NCBI GenBank assembly: GCA_947589175.1
Contig: CANPZR010000002.1
Location: 1 to 42,412, forward strand
Direction: 5' to 3'
Source: an uncultured Lachnospiraceae bacterium
GTDB taxonomy: Bacteria > Bacillota > Clostridia > Lachnospirales > Lachnospiraceae
DNA length: 42,412 bases
Positions within the stretch are counted from its first letter, which is position 1, and each line of letters begins with the position of its first letter. Position numbers and translations under genes: made by a program. The notes beneath the pieces are model-generated. The model was not told where the DNA came from, did no database searches, and worked only from the letters and a program-made list of their open reading frames with translations. Positions 8,234 through 15,865 of this stretch are shown here, piece after piece.

Positions 8234-9487
8234 ATGGAAACGGATATCAATATGGAATATGGAAAACTGGATGTAAATGTCACGTCAGAGCTGGATAACC
8301 GACCGATTCCCGGCGCCACGGTGCGGATTGTCAGTGAAAATGAGCCGGAACGCACGCTGGCGCAGTCTGTCACGGACAGCCAGGGACAGACAGACGAAAT
8401 TGAGCTCATGGCGCCTCCCCTGGAATACAGCATGGCCCCCGGCGCCAACAAGCCCTATTCGGAGTACACCCTGTACATCAGCGCCCCAGGGTATGAGACG
8501 CTGGAGATAAACGGAGCTGAGATTTTCCCGGAGGAAACCGCCATCCAGAACGCGAAACTCCTTCCCCTGGCCGAAGGCGAACCGGACAGCGCGGAGCTCT
8601 TTGTAATCCCGGATCACACGCTGTGGGGGGATTACCCGCCCAAAATCGCGGAGAGCGAGATCAAATCCGCCGGGAGCAGCAGCGAAATTGTTCTGAGCCG
8701 GGTGGTCATTCCCGAATACGTCGTCGTCCACGACGGTCCTCCCACCGACAGCAAGGCGGAAAATTATTATGTGAAATACAAGGATTACATCAAAAATGTG
8801 GCCTGCAGCGAGATCTACTCCACCTGGCCGCTGGCCGCCATCCAGGCCAATGTGCTGGCAATCCAGTCCTTTACGCTGAACCGGGTGTACACGGAGTGGT
8901 ACCGGAATAAGGGATACGATTTTACCATCACTTCGTCCACCGCCTACGACCACAAGTGGATTCCGGGGCGCAACATCTTTAACAGCATTTCCCAGGTCGT
9001 GGACGAGATTTTCAGCAGCTACCTCTCCAGGCCCAACGTGGAGCAGCCCATCCTCACCCAGTACTGCGACGGCAAAAACGTGTCCTGTCCCGGCTGGATG
9101 AGCCAGTGGGGTTCCAAGGCGCTTGGCGACCAGGGCTACACCGCCATTGAAATTCTGCGGAATTACTACGGCGATTCCCTCTATATCAATGAGACGGAAG
9201 AAATATCCGGCATTCCCTCCTCCTACCCCGGCTCCAGCTTGAAACGGGGCTCCAGCGGAGACAAGGTGCGACAGATGCAGCGACAGCTGAACACCATCGC
9301 GGGAGCCTACCCCCTGATCCCCAAGATCGCCGCGGACGGCATTTTCGGCTCCAAGACCGAGGAGGCGGTAAAGGTGTTCCAGAAGGTATTCAAACTGACA
9401 CAGGACGGAATCGTGGGGTTCAAGACTTGGTACAAAATCTCGGAAATTTATGTGGCGGTCAGCCGGATTGCCGAGCTGAACCCGTGA
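8234..9487 (+). CDS. SpoIID-like protein with carboxypeptidase-regulatory and peptidoglycan-binding domains
   Basis: 417 aa. Domains in order: a carboxypeptidase-regulatory-like beta domain (about 10-95, with RPIPGATVRI), a SpoIID/LytB-like region (about 165-320, with PLAAIQANVLAIQSFTLNR and a later DGKNVSCPGWMSQWGSKA), and a C-terminal PG_binding_1 domain (about 335-410, GSSGDKVRQMQRQL and DGIFGSKTEEAVKVFQ). SpoIID proteins act on peptidoglycan during engulfment, so a role in wall or spore-coat remodelling is likely but unproven. No signal peptide is visible, which suggests forespore or mother-cell localisation or non-classical export. There is no clear ribosome binding site at 8234; ATG 8252 is an alternative start. 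Confidence 0.8.
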   Translation: METDINMEYGKLDVNVTSELDNRPIPGATVRIVSENEPERTLAQSVTDSQGQTDEIELMAPPLEYSMAPGANKPYSEYTLYISAPGYETLEINGAEIFPEETAIQNAKLLPLAEGEPDSAELFVIPDHTLWGDYPPKIAESEIKSAGSSSEIVLSRVVIPEYVVVHDGPPTDSKAENYYVKYKDYIKNVACSEIYSTWPLAAIQANVLAIQSFTLNRVYTEWYRNKGYDFTITSSTAYDHKWIPGRNIFNSISQVVDEIFSSYLSRPNVEQPILTQYCDGKNVSCPGWMSQWGSKALGDQGYTAIEILRNYYGDSLYINETEEISGIPSSYPGSSLKRGSSGDKVRQMQRQLNTIAGAYPLIPKIAADGIFGSKTEEAVKVFQKVFKLTQDGIVGFKTWYKISEIYVAVSRIAELNP

Positions 9488-9498
9488 TGACAGGAAAA

Positions 9499-9535
9499 GG
9501 GCTCCCGCGCCGGTTCATCGCCCGCGCGGAAGCCC
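9499..9535. terminator. Bidirectional terminator between the SpoIID-like gene and the rml operon
   Basis: GC-rich hairpin: GGGCT and CCGCGC (9499-9510) pair with GCGCGG and AGCCC (9524-9535), with a one-base bulge on each side. On the minus strand it is followed by TTTTCC, ending the rml transcript. On the plus strand a T run lies about 12 nt further on, so termination there may be weaker. Confidence 0.8.
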
Positions 9536-9543
9536 GTTCACTC

Positions 9544-10149
9544 TCATTTTTTTAATTCCCGTATTCCCGGCCAGTTCTGGTCCCGCTCGTTCAGATTCAG
9601 CGGCGTGCCGTCCGCCATCGCGTATCCGGCGCACAGACCGCTGCCCGGGTACTCCCCGACGACCTCCGGCCACGCGATTCCGATATCCGGATCGTTCCAC
9701 ACCAGTCCGCCGTCGTCCCCCGGATGGTAAAAATCGGTGCACTTATAGCAGAACTCCGCAAAATCGCTGAGCACCAGATACCCGTGCGCAAAGCCCTTCG
9801 GGATATAGAACTGCTTTTTATTCTCCTCGGATAACTCCAGTCCGTACCATTTTCCATAGGTAGCGGAGCCCTCCCGCAGATCTACCGACACATCGAACAC
9901 CCGTCCCCGGATTACCCGGACGAGCTTTCCCTGCGGATACTGCTTCTGAAAATGCAGGCCCCGCAGCACTCCCTTTTCCGAGCTGGACTGGTTGTCCTGC
10001 ACGAAAATCATGTCCAGGCCCGCTTCCTTCATGTCATTTAGATTATATGTCTCCATAAAATATCCCCGGCTGTCCCCGTGCACCGCCGGCTCGATCACGC
10101 AGAGGCCCTCAATGCCGCCCACGTTTTTTTCTACTTTAATCTGTCCCAT
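9544..10149 (-). CDS. rmlC: dTDP-4-dehydrorhamnose 3,5-epimerase
   Basis: 201 aa cupin enzyme for the third step of dTDP-L-rhamnose synthesis, epimerising dTDP-4-keto-6-deoxyglucose. Family residues are visible: GDSRGYFMETY, the catalytic His in GVLRGLHFQ (about residue 60), the RVFDVSVDLR strand, and the conserved Tyr in FCYKCTDFY. The start ATG at 10149 is chosen because AGGAGG lies 4 nt upstream; a GTG at 10167 overlapping the rmlD stop is also open. It is the last gene of rmlA-rmlB-rmlD-rmlC. Rhamnose probably goes into cell-wall polysaccharide. Confidence 0.95.
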   Translation of the reverse strand: MGQIKVEKNVGGIEGLCVIEPAVHGDSRGYFMETYNLNDMKEAGLDMIFVQDNQSSSEKGVLRGLHFQKQYPQGKLVRVIRGRVFDVSVDLREGSATYGKWYGLELSEENKKQFYIPKGFAHGYLVLSDFAEFCYKCTDFYHPGDDGGLVWNDPDIGIAWPEVVGEYPGSGLCAGYAMADGTPLNLNERDQNWPGIRELKK

Positions 10150-10163
10150 TTCTCCTCCTAAGC

Positions 10164-11099
10164 TCACATTATGTCCCGCAGATACCGCTGCAGCGCGTCC
10201 CGCCAGTCCGGCAGCGGGGTAAATCCCTGCTCCCGCAGCTTGCTCTTATCCAGTCTTGAATTTTTCGGCCGCCTTGCCTTCGAGGCGCCGTACTCCTCCG
10301 TCGTCACCGGCTGTACCTCCAGATGGTCCCCGTCGTACTCCTCGTGCCCCAGCGCGGCCGCCTGCCGGAAAATCTCCACCGCGAAATCATACCAGCTGAT
10401 ATAGCCGCCCTCATTCGACGCGTGGTAATAGCCGTATTTTTCGCTCTGGACCATGTCCGCCAAAAGCGCCGCCAGATCGTATGTGTAGGTAGGCGTGCCG
10501 ATCTGGTCGTCCACCACCCGGAGCTGTTCATGGTCTTTTCCCACCTTCAACATCGTGCGGATAAAGTTATTTCCATTTTTTCCGAAAACCCAGGCGATGC
10601 GGACGATAAAATACCGGTTCAGATTTCCTGCGACCGCCCGCTCCCCGTCCAGCTTGGTCTGTCCGTAATAATTTAACGGCGCGTATGCCTCGCAGTCCGG
10701 CTGCCAGGCTTTTGTCCCCTGCCCGTCAAATACATAATCGGTGGAAATGTAAATCATCTTCGCGTCCACTGCGGCGCACGCCCTCGCCACATGCTCCGTC
10801 CCTTCCGCGTTGACGCGGCGCACGGTCTCCTTTTTGTCCTCGTCCTCGGCGAGATCCACCGCCGTCCACGCCGCGCAGTGAATCACCGCGTCCGGCCGGA
10901 TCCGCTGAATCGTCTCCATCACCGCTGCCTCATCCGTGATATCCAGCGGCTCATACGGCGCCTGCGCCGCCGCGCCGCCCAGGGTGCCACTGTAGGAGGG
11001 CGCCACATCCGAGCCCACGCAGGAGACGCCGCGCCCGATGAGCTCGTTCACCACATCGTACCCCAGCTGGCCCCCCACGCCTGTCACAAATACTTTCAT
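10164..11099 (-). CDS. rmlD: dTDP-4-dehydrorhamnose reductase
   Basis: 311 aa short-chain dehydrogenase/reductase making dTDP-L-rhamnose. The N-terminal nucleotide-binding motif is GVGGQLGYDV, followed by ISTDYVFDG and the catalytic YYGQTKLDGE (Tyr-x3-Lys). The start at 11099 (MKVFVTGVGGQ) has GGAGAGG upstream; an upstream in-frame ATG at 11111 adds four residues and is less likely. The stop lies 14 bp before rmlC. The about 100-bp gap to rmlB holds three tandem hairpins. Confidence 0.95.
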   Translation of the reverse strand: MKVFVTGVGGQLGYDVVNELIGRGVSCVGSDVAPSYSGTLGGAAAQAPYEPLDITDEAAVMETIQRIRPDAVIHCAAWTAVDLAEDEDKKETVRRVNAEGTEHVARACAAVDAKMIYISTDYVFDGQGTKAWQPDCEAYAPLNYYGQTKLDGERAVAGNLNRYFIVRIAWVFGKNGNNFIRTMLKVGKDHEQLRVVDDQIGTPTYTYDLAALLADMVQSEKYGYYHASNEGGYISWYDFAVEIFRQAAALGHEEYDGDHLEVQPVTTEEYGASKARRPKNSRLDKSKLREQGFTPLPDWRDALQRYLRDIM

Positions 11100-11115
11100 A
11101 ATCCTCTCCATTTCC

Positions 11116-11175
11116 GAGCGAACAAGTTCGCTCTAGCGACTTGTCGCGAATATGCGATAGAGAAAGCAGTTTCTC
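11116..11175. repeat. Three tandem short hairpins between rmlB and rmlD
   Basis: Three perfect inverted repeats stand side by side: GAGCGAAC/GTTCGCTC (11116-11133, 2-nt loop), GCGAC/GTCGC (11136-11147, 2-nt loop) and GAGAAA/TTTCTC (11160-11175, 4-nt loop). They have the look of a REP-type intergenic element within an operon. The stretch can be read as protein for a short way but is not a gene. Possible roles are mRNA stabilisation or processing between rmlB and rmlD. Confidence 0.6.
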
Positions 11176-11201
11176 ATCTGCCATCCATAGCGATCCTCCG
11201 C

Positions 11202-12227
11202 CTACCGGTTTCCATACATTTTTTCATAATAATTCTGATATTCCCCGGAAATAATCGTCTCCCACCACTCCCGGTTGTCCAGATACCACTGGATGGTCTT
11301 TTGGATTCCGTCCTCGAACTTCGTCTCCGGCAGCCACCCCAGCTCCTCATGAATCTTCGTGGGATCGATGGCATAGCGCATATCGTGACCTTTCCGGTCC
11401 GTCACATAGGTAATCAGACTCTCCGGCTTGTCAAGCGCCTTGCAGATCATTTTCACGATATCTATATTTTTCATCTCATTGTGGCCGCCCACATTGTACA
11501 CCTCGCCCACGCGTCCCCTGTGAATCACCAGATCGATTGCCTTGCAGTGGTCCTCCACATAGAGCCAGTCCCGCACGTTCTCGCCCTTGCCGTAGACCGG
11601 CAGCGGCTTGTCGTTCAGCGCGTTGGCAATCATCAGGGGAATCAGCTTTTCCGGAAAATGATAGGGCCCGTAGTTGTTGGAGCAGCGGCTGATCGACACC
11701 GGCAGCCCATACGTCCGGTGGTACGCCAGCACCAGAAGGTCCGCCGCCGCCTTGCTGGACGAGTAGGGGCTGGACGTGTGAATCGGCGTCTCCTCCGTGA
11801 AGAACAGATCCGGGCGGTCCAACGGCAGATCCCCGTACACCTCGTCCGTGGACACCTGATGATACCTCTCAATGCCGTACTTCCGGCAGGCGTCCATCAG
11901 GACAGAGGTGCCGATAATATTCGTGTCCAAAAACACCTGCGGATTCTCAATCGAGCGGTCCACATGGCTCTCCGCCGCGAAATTCACCACCATGTCCGGC
12001 TTTTCCTCCTCGAAAAGACGGTATACCGCCTCCCGATCCGTAATGCTCTCCTTGACAAAGCGGAAATTCGGATTGTCCATCACCGGTTCCAGCGTGGAGA
12101 GATTCCCCGCGTAGGTCAGGCAGTCCAGACAAATAATCCGGTAATCCGGATATTTGTCCAGCATATAAAAGATAAAATTGCTTCCGATAAAACCGGCGCC
12201 GCCGGTCACAATCACTGTTTTACTCAT
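11202..12227 (-). CDS. rmlB: dTDP-glucose 4,6-dehydratase
   Basis: 341 aa extended short-chain dehydrogenase for the second step of the dTDP-rhamnose pathway. Visible: NAD-binding GGAGFIGSNF (residues 9-18), SAESHVDRSI-type motif (AAESHVDRSIENP), STDEVYGDL with the catalytic Thr-Asp-Glu, and YSSSKA (Tyr-x3-Lys). Length is normal for RmlB. A GGGAG lies about 12 nt before the ATG, so the ribosome site is somewhat distant. It follows rmlA by about 80 bp in the same operon. Confidence 0.96.
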   Translation of the reverse strand: MSKTVIVTGGAGFIGSNFIFYMLDKYPDYRIICLDCLTYAGNLSTLEPVMDNPNFRFVKESITDREAVYRLFEEEKPDMVVNFAAESHVDRSIENPQVFLDTNIIGTSVLMDACRKYGIERYHQVSTDEVYGDLPLDRPDLFFTEETPIHTSSPYSSSKAAADLLVLAYHRTYGLPVSISRCSNNYGPYHFPEKLIPLMIANALNDKPLPVYGKGENVRDWLYVEDHCKAIDLVIHRGRVGEVYNVGGHNEMKNIDIVKMICKALDKPESLITYVTDRKGHDMRYAIDPTKIHEELGWLPETKFEDGIQKTIQWYLDNREWWETIISGEYQNYYEKMYGNR

Positions 12228-12310
12228 ATCTGGTTATATTCTCCCTTATTCTCTTGCTTTCACTTTCACATTCTCTTTTACTCTCGAACACGCAATCTTG
12301 TGCGATTTTG

Positions 12311-13207
12311 TCATCGCAGCGCGTCTAAATACTTGCCCTCCAGCACGTCCATCAGATACTGGCCGTACTGGTTCTTTTTCAGCTCCTCATAAATCGCCAG
12401 CACGTCCTCTCTGGAAATCCAACCGTTCAGATAGGCGATTTCCTCCAGGCAGGCGATTTTGCGGTGCTGGTGCGTCTCCATCGTCTTGACAAAATTCGTG
12501 GCCTCCACCAGACTCTCATGGGTCCCGGTGTCCAGCCAGGTAAAGCCCTGCCCCAGCAGCTCCACGTTCAGCCGTCCCCGCTCCAGATAAATCCGGTTCA
12601 GGTCGGTGATCTCCAGCTCTCCTCTGGCAGACGGCTTCAGGTTTTTCGCGTATTCTACTACCATATTATCATAAAAATAAAGGCCTGTCACACAATAATT
12701 GCTCTTGGGCTTCTGGGGCTTCTCCTCAATCGAGACAGCCTTTCCATCCGCGTCGAACTCCACAATGCCGAACCGCTCTGGGTCGTCCACATAATATCCA
12801 AAGATTGTAGCGCCATTGCCGGATTCCGCCGTTTCTACTGCTGTCTCCAACCGCTTTCTCAGACCGTGCCCGGCAAAGATATTGTCCCCCAGCACCATCG
12901 CCACCGAGTCCCCGCCGATAAAATCCGCGCCGATCACAAAAGCCTGCGCCAGCCCGTCGGGGCTCGGCTGAACGGCGTAGCTCAGATGCACGCCGAACTG
13001 GCTGCCGTCTCCCAACAGCGCCTCGAACCGGGGCGTGTCCATCGGCGTGGAGATAATGAGAATCTCCCGGATCCCCGCGTTCATCAACACCGACATCGGA
13101 TAATAGATCATCGGCTTGTCGTAAATCGGCAGCAGCTGTTTACTGGTAACCTTCGTGAGGGGATACAGCCGCGTGCCGGAGCCCCCCGCAAGAATGATTC
13201 CTTTCAT
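12311..13207 (-). CDS. rmlA: Glucose-1-phosphate thymidylyltransferase
   Basis: 298 aa nucleotidyltransferase making dTDP-glucose from dTTP and glucose-1-phosphate, the first step of the pathway. It begins [18 protein letters not shown] (signature GGSGTRLYP) and has [24 protein letters not shown] and [14 protein letters not shown] 13207 is chosen because the protein family begins there; GGAGG lies 10 nt upstream. It is first in the rml operon, so the promoter at 13285-13315 should control all four genes. Confidence 0.96.
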   Translation of the reverse strand: MKGIILAGGSGTRLYPLTKVTSKQLLPIYDKPMIYYPMSVLMNAGIREILIISTPMDTPRFEALLGDGSQFGVHLSYAVQPSPDGLAQAFVIGADFIGGDSVAMVLGDNIFAGHGLRKRLETAVETAESGNGATIFGYYVDDPERFGIVEFDADGKAVSIEEKPQKPKSNYCVTGLYFYDNMVVEYAKNLKPSARGELEITDLNRIYLERGRLNVELLGQGFTWLDTGTHESLVEATNFVKTMETHQHRKIACLEEIAYLNGWISREDVLAIYEELKKNQYGQYLMDVLEGKYLDALR

Positions 13208-13284
13208 TTCATTGAAACCTCCGTTCCGGAGCATAGGGGAAAAATCGTTCCTCCGATTCCTGCCCTTTTTTCTCCATTAAGGAC

Positions 13285-13315
13285 AGTATAAAAGGTGACG
13301 CAACGTCACCTTCAA
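13285..13315 (-). promoter_or_regulatory. rml operon promoter with a MerR-type spacer dyad (or terminator hairpin)
   Basis: On the minus strand TTGAAG (13310-13315) and TATACT (13285-13290) are separated by 19 bp. The spacer is almost filled by a perfect dyad, AAGGTGACG and CGTCACCTT (13292-13312) around a 3-nt centre. A long 19-bp spacer with an operator inside it is the geometry of MerR-activated promoters. The same hairpin followed by TTTTATA could instead be an intrinsic terminator for the MerR-methyltransferase gene upstream. Both readings are possible at once. Confidence 0.6.
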
Positions 13316-13326
13316 GTAGTTTTTTG

Positions 13327-13370
13327 AATTCTTTCAAAAATAATTTTTAAAAATTATTTTTGAAAGAATT
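13327..13370. repeat. Perfect 44-bp AT-rich palindrome
   Basis: Arms of 22 bp (13327-13348 and 13349-13370) with no unpaired centre, beginning AATTCTTTCAAAAAT and almost wholly A and T. It starts 3 bp after the stop codon of the MerR-methyltransferase gene. It could be a terminator for the long envelope operon, although there is no GC-rich stem and no T tract on the minus strand. Confidence 0.75.
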
Positions 13371-13373
13371 TTT

Positions 13374-14558
13374 TCACCTGGCAACAAACACCCCGGCATC
13401 CTTAGTAATCTCCAGCGGCTTTCTCAATTTGCCCTCCACGAACTGTCGGAATTTATTATATTTTTCCAGTATAAACTGATTCTGATTGCCGTGACAGGAC
13501 AATATATACTCGATGAGCGGCTCCGGCTGGTCCACGATCAGCCGATCCTCGTAGGCCCTCCACTCCACTAAGTCAAAATGCGGCCGCAGCCAATCCGCTC
13601 CGTTTTCCTTTCCGAATCTCTCATATAAATTCTCCGCCGACAGGATAATGCGCTGGTCAAACTGCCGCGCCAGCTCGCTGATTTCCCTCATATGCGCCTT
13701 TCCATACGCGCCGCACACAAGCGTCCCGCCCGGCTTTAAGACGCGGCGTACCTCCCGGAACACCCGGTTCATGTCCTCGCAGTAGAACAGCATGTGGTTT
13801 GCGATCACGCAGTCAAACTGCCCGTCCGGAAAGGGAATCTCGTGACAGTCAAAGGAATCAAAGGAAAATCGCCCGTCCTGCAGCCTTTCCTCCCTGCGCA
13901 GCTCTCGGATCATCCCCTCCGAGATATCCGACAGCACGACGCGGACGGCAGCTGGCAGGCGGTCCAAATTCTCCAGCCACAGCTTTCCATTCCCGCAGCC
14001 GATTTCCAGCACCTCCGCCCCCGGACGGATATCGCATTGCTCGTAAATCCAGGGAAACCACCCCTGCTTATTCAGGGAAAACAGGCTGTGGAGCCGGATT
14101 CTGGCCGTGATATTGGCAGAGTTTTTGTACTGCGTCTTTAAGCTGTTTTCTACACCTGTAAGATGTATAAGTTCCAGCATCTGGCTCCAGTCAATCTGAT
14201 GATTTTCCCGGAGCATTTTAGTGGTGTCGCTGATGGCCCGGTCTACCATCTGCAGCTGCTCGATCCGGTCTCTTATCAGCTTTTGCTGCAGCCCCAGAGA
14301 CCGCTGCAGGACCCCGTCGTCCATCTCCTCGATCAAGAGCTCCCGGATGTCCTCCAAGGAAAAGCCCAAGTACTTAAACAGCATAATCTGCTGAAGCCGC
14401 ACAAAGTCCGAATGGGAATAATATCTGGCCCCCGCCTCACTGACGAAAGAGGGCTTTAAGATATTCTGTTTGTCATAATAGCGCACCGTGCGCACGGAAA
14501 TATGCGCCATGCGCGCAAATTCTCCGGAAGAATAATACCCCTCAGGCCTCATGCCCAT
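13374..14558 (-). CDS. MerR-family regulator fused to a SAM-dependent methyltransferase
   Basis: 394 aa. The N-terminus is a MerR winged helix (about 8-75: SGEFARMAHISVRTVRYYDK, ARYYSHSDFVRLQQI), then a dimerising helix (about 85-125), then a class I methyltransferase (about 150-345) with motif I VLEIGCGNGKLW (about 186) and FDCVIANHMLFYCEDMNRV. In MerR proteins the C-terminal domain senses the effector, so the methyltransferase may be a SAM or substrate sensor or a working enzyme. It is last in the envelope gene string, 21 bp after the S41 protease, and sits directly before an rml promoter with MerR geometry. The target and substrate are unknown. Confidence 0.9.
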   Translation of the reverse strand: MGMRPEGYYSSGEFARMAHISVRTVRYYDKQNILKPSFVSEAGARYYSHSDFVRLQQIMLFKYLGFSLEDIRELLIEEMDDGVLQRSLGLQQKLIRDRIEQLQMVDRAISDTTKMLRENHQIDWSQMLELIHLTGVENSLKTQYKNSANITARIRLHSLFSLNKQGWFPWIYEQCDIRPGAEVLEIGCGNGKLWLENLDRLPAAVRVVLSDISEGMIRELRREERLQDGRFSFDSFDCHEIPFPDGQFDCVIANHMLFYCEDMNRVFREVRRVLKPGGTLVCGAYGKAHMREISELARQFDQRIILSAENLYERFGKENGADWLRPHFDLVEWRAYEDRLIVDQPEPLIEYILSCHGNQNQFILEKYNKFRQFVEGKLRKPLEITKDAGVFVAR

Positions 14559-14579
14559 CCCTGCCTCTCACAAAAATAC

Positions 14580-15821
14580 TCACTCTGAAATTTCCTTCTC
14601 AATGACTTCCTCCGCCTTCGCCAGCTGGTTATCATCCTTGGCTCCCAGTTCCTTAGATGTGCCTGTGTATTCCACTTTTACATCCGGTGCAAGCCCCTTT
14701 CCGTGAATCGACCGGCCGCTGGGAAGAAAATATTCCCCGGTAGTCAGCTTGATGCCGCCTCCGCAGGAATCTGCCAGCGAGTAGACCGCCTGGACGATTC
14801 CCTTTCCAAAGCTCTGCTCGCCCACCAGCACAGCCGCATCCCGGTCCTGCAGCGTACCCGCGAACACCTCCGAGGCGCTGGCGCTTCCGCCGTTGATCAG
14901 CACCGCCATAGGTTTGTCAAAATGCTTCTCATCGGTGGATTTAAACTGCGTATCTCCCTCATCCCGGCTCTTTTCCGTAATCAGATTGCCCGCCGGCAAA
15001 AGCCGGTCCAGCATGCCGATCACTGCTGACAGCGCGCCGCCGCCATTGTTTCGGACGTCCACGATCATACCCTTCTGTCCCTGCTTATCCAGCGCCGCGA
15101 TACCATCCTCGAACTGCTTTACCGTCTCTTTGTCAAAATTCTTTATGTCAATGTATCCGATCTTGCCCTCCAGCATTTTATAGGAAACCGACTGGTTCAC
15201 AATTTCCCCGAGAATCACCGTAATCTCCTTTGTCACCGTCTTCCCATTTTCCTTTCGGGCCACTGTAAATACAACGGAGGATCCCTTCTCGCCCTTTACA
15301 AGCGCCGTCGTCTCCGTGAGAGACAGGTTCGACACGTCCTGTCCTCCTACTTTCAGAATTTCGTCTTCTGCCTCTAATCCCGCCCGGGCCGCCGGCTGAC
15401 CCTCCGTGACGGATTGGATGTACTTTTTTCCGGTCTCGCCGTCTCTCATGAGCACGGCTCCGATTCCCACAAATTCACCCTCGATGTCTCTCATGGAGTC
15501 CTCGTACTCCTCGTCCGTAAAGTAAAACGAATACTTGTCGCCCAGCGCGGACACCATGCCCTTCGCCGCGTAATCCGCCATCTTCTCGTCCGAGACGTCC
15601 TCCGGCTTCCAATAATATTTGTCGATGTAGTGATCCACGGCGCTGGCCCTCATCCAGACCTCGTCCGCCACATCGGAAGACCACCACCGGGGCATTACCC
15701 CGGTCAGCTGGAGAATAAACAGGACAAGAACACAGATCATAATTCCGGTCAGCAGGCCTACGGCATAAAACCAGCCGACTTTCTCCGGCTTATTTTTATC
15801 TTCTTTTTTCATATTAACCAC
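14580..15821 (-). CDS. S41-family C-terminal processing peptidase (CtpA-like)
   Basis: 413 aa from a GTG at 15821, which has GAGG 5 nt upstream; an in-frame ATG at 15812 is the alternative. Reading further upstream is open by chance and overlaps the M23 gene, so it is rejected. It has one membrane anchor (about 16-38), a PDZ domain (about 115-195, GIGAVLMRDGE and GLEAEDEILKVGGQDV) and the S41 protease core with the Ser-Lys dyad in GGSASASEVFAG and GEQSFGKGIVQ, about 25 residues apart. It acts outside the membrane on wall-associated proteins. The position after ftsEX and the M23 hydrolase suggests control of cell-division hydrolysis. Confidence 0.93.
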   Translation of the reverse strand: MVNMKKEDKNKPEKVGWFYAVGLLTGIMICVLVLFILQLTGVMPRWWSSDVADEVWMRASAVDHYIDKYYWKPEDVSDEKMADYAAKGMVSALGDKYSFYFTDEEYEDSMRDIEGEFVGIGAVLMRDGETGKKYIQSVTEGQPAARAGLEAEDEILKVGGQDVSNLSLTETTALVKGEKGSSVVFTVARKENGKTVTKEITVILGEIVNQSVSYKMLEGKIGYIDIKNFDKETVKQFEDGIAALDKQGQKGMIVDVRNNGGGALSAVIGMLDRLLPAGNLITEKSRDEGDTQFKSTDEKHFDKPMAVLINGGSASASEVFAGTLQDRDAAVLVGEQSFGKGIVQAVYSLADSCGGGIKLTTGEYFLPSGRSIHGKGLAPDVKVEYTGTSKELGAKDDNQLAKAEEVIEKEISE

Positions 15822-15865
15822 ACCGTCCTCTATATCAAATTCATATCCATAGCAGCACAGCTCGG

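Noticed and set aside
11116-11133. GAAC-AA-GTTC as a second LexA box
   Set aside because: The half-sites are separated by 2 bp; the LexA box needs 4 bp.
10951-11184. Small gene between rmlB and rmlD starting MADEKLLSLSHIRDKSL
   Set aside because: Its first half is encoded by the three tandem hairpins and the rest lies out of frame inside rmlD.
10791-12392. 533-aa open frame on the plus strand
   Set aside because: It lies opposite rmlB and rmlD, which are unmistakable; the plus-strand translation is His/Arg/Leu-rich with no domain.
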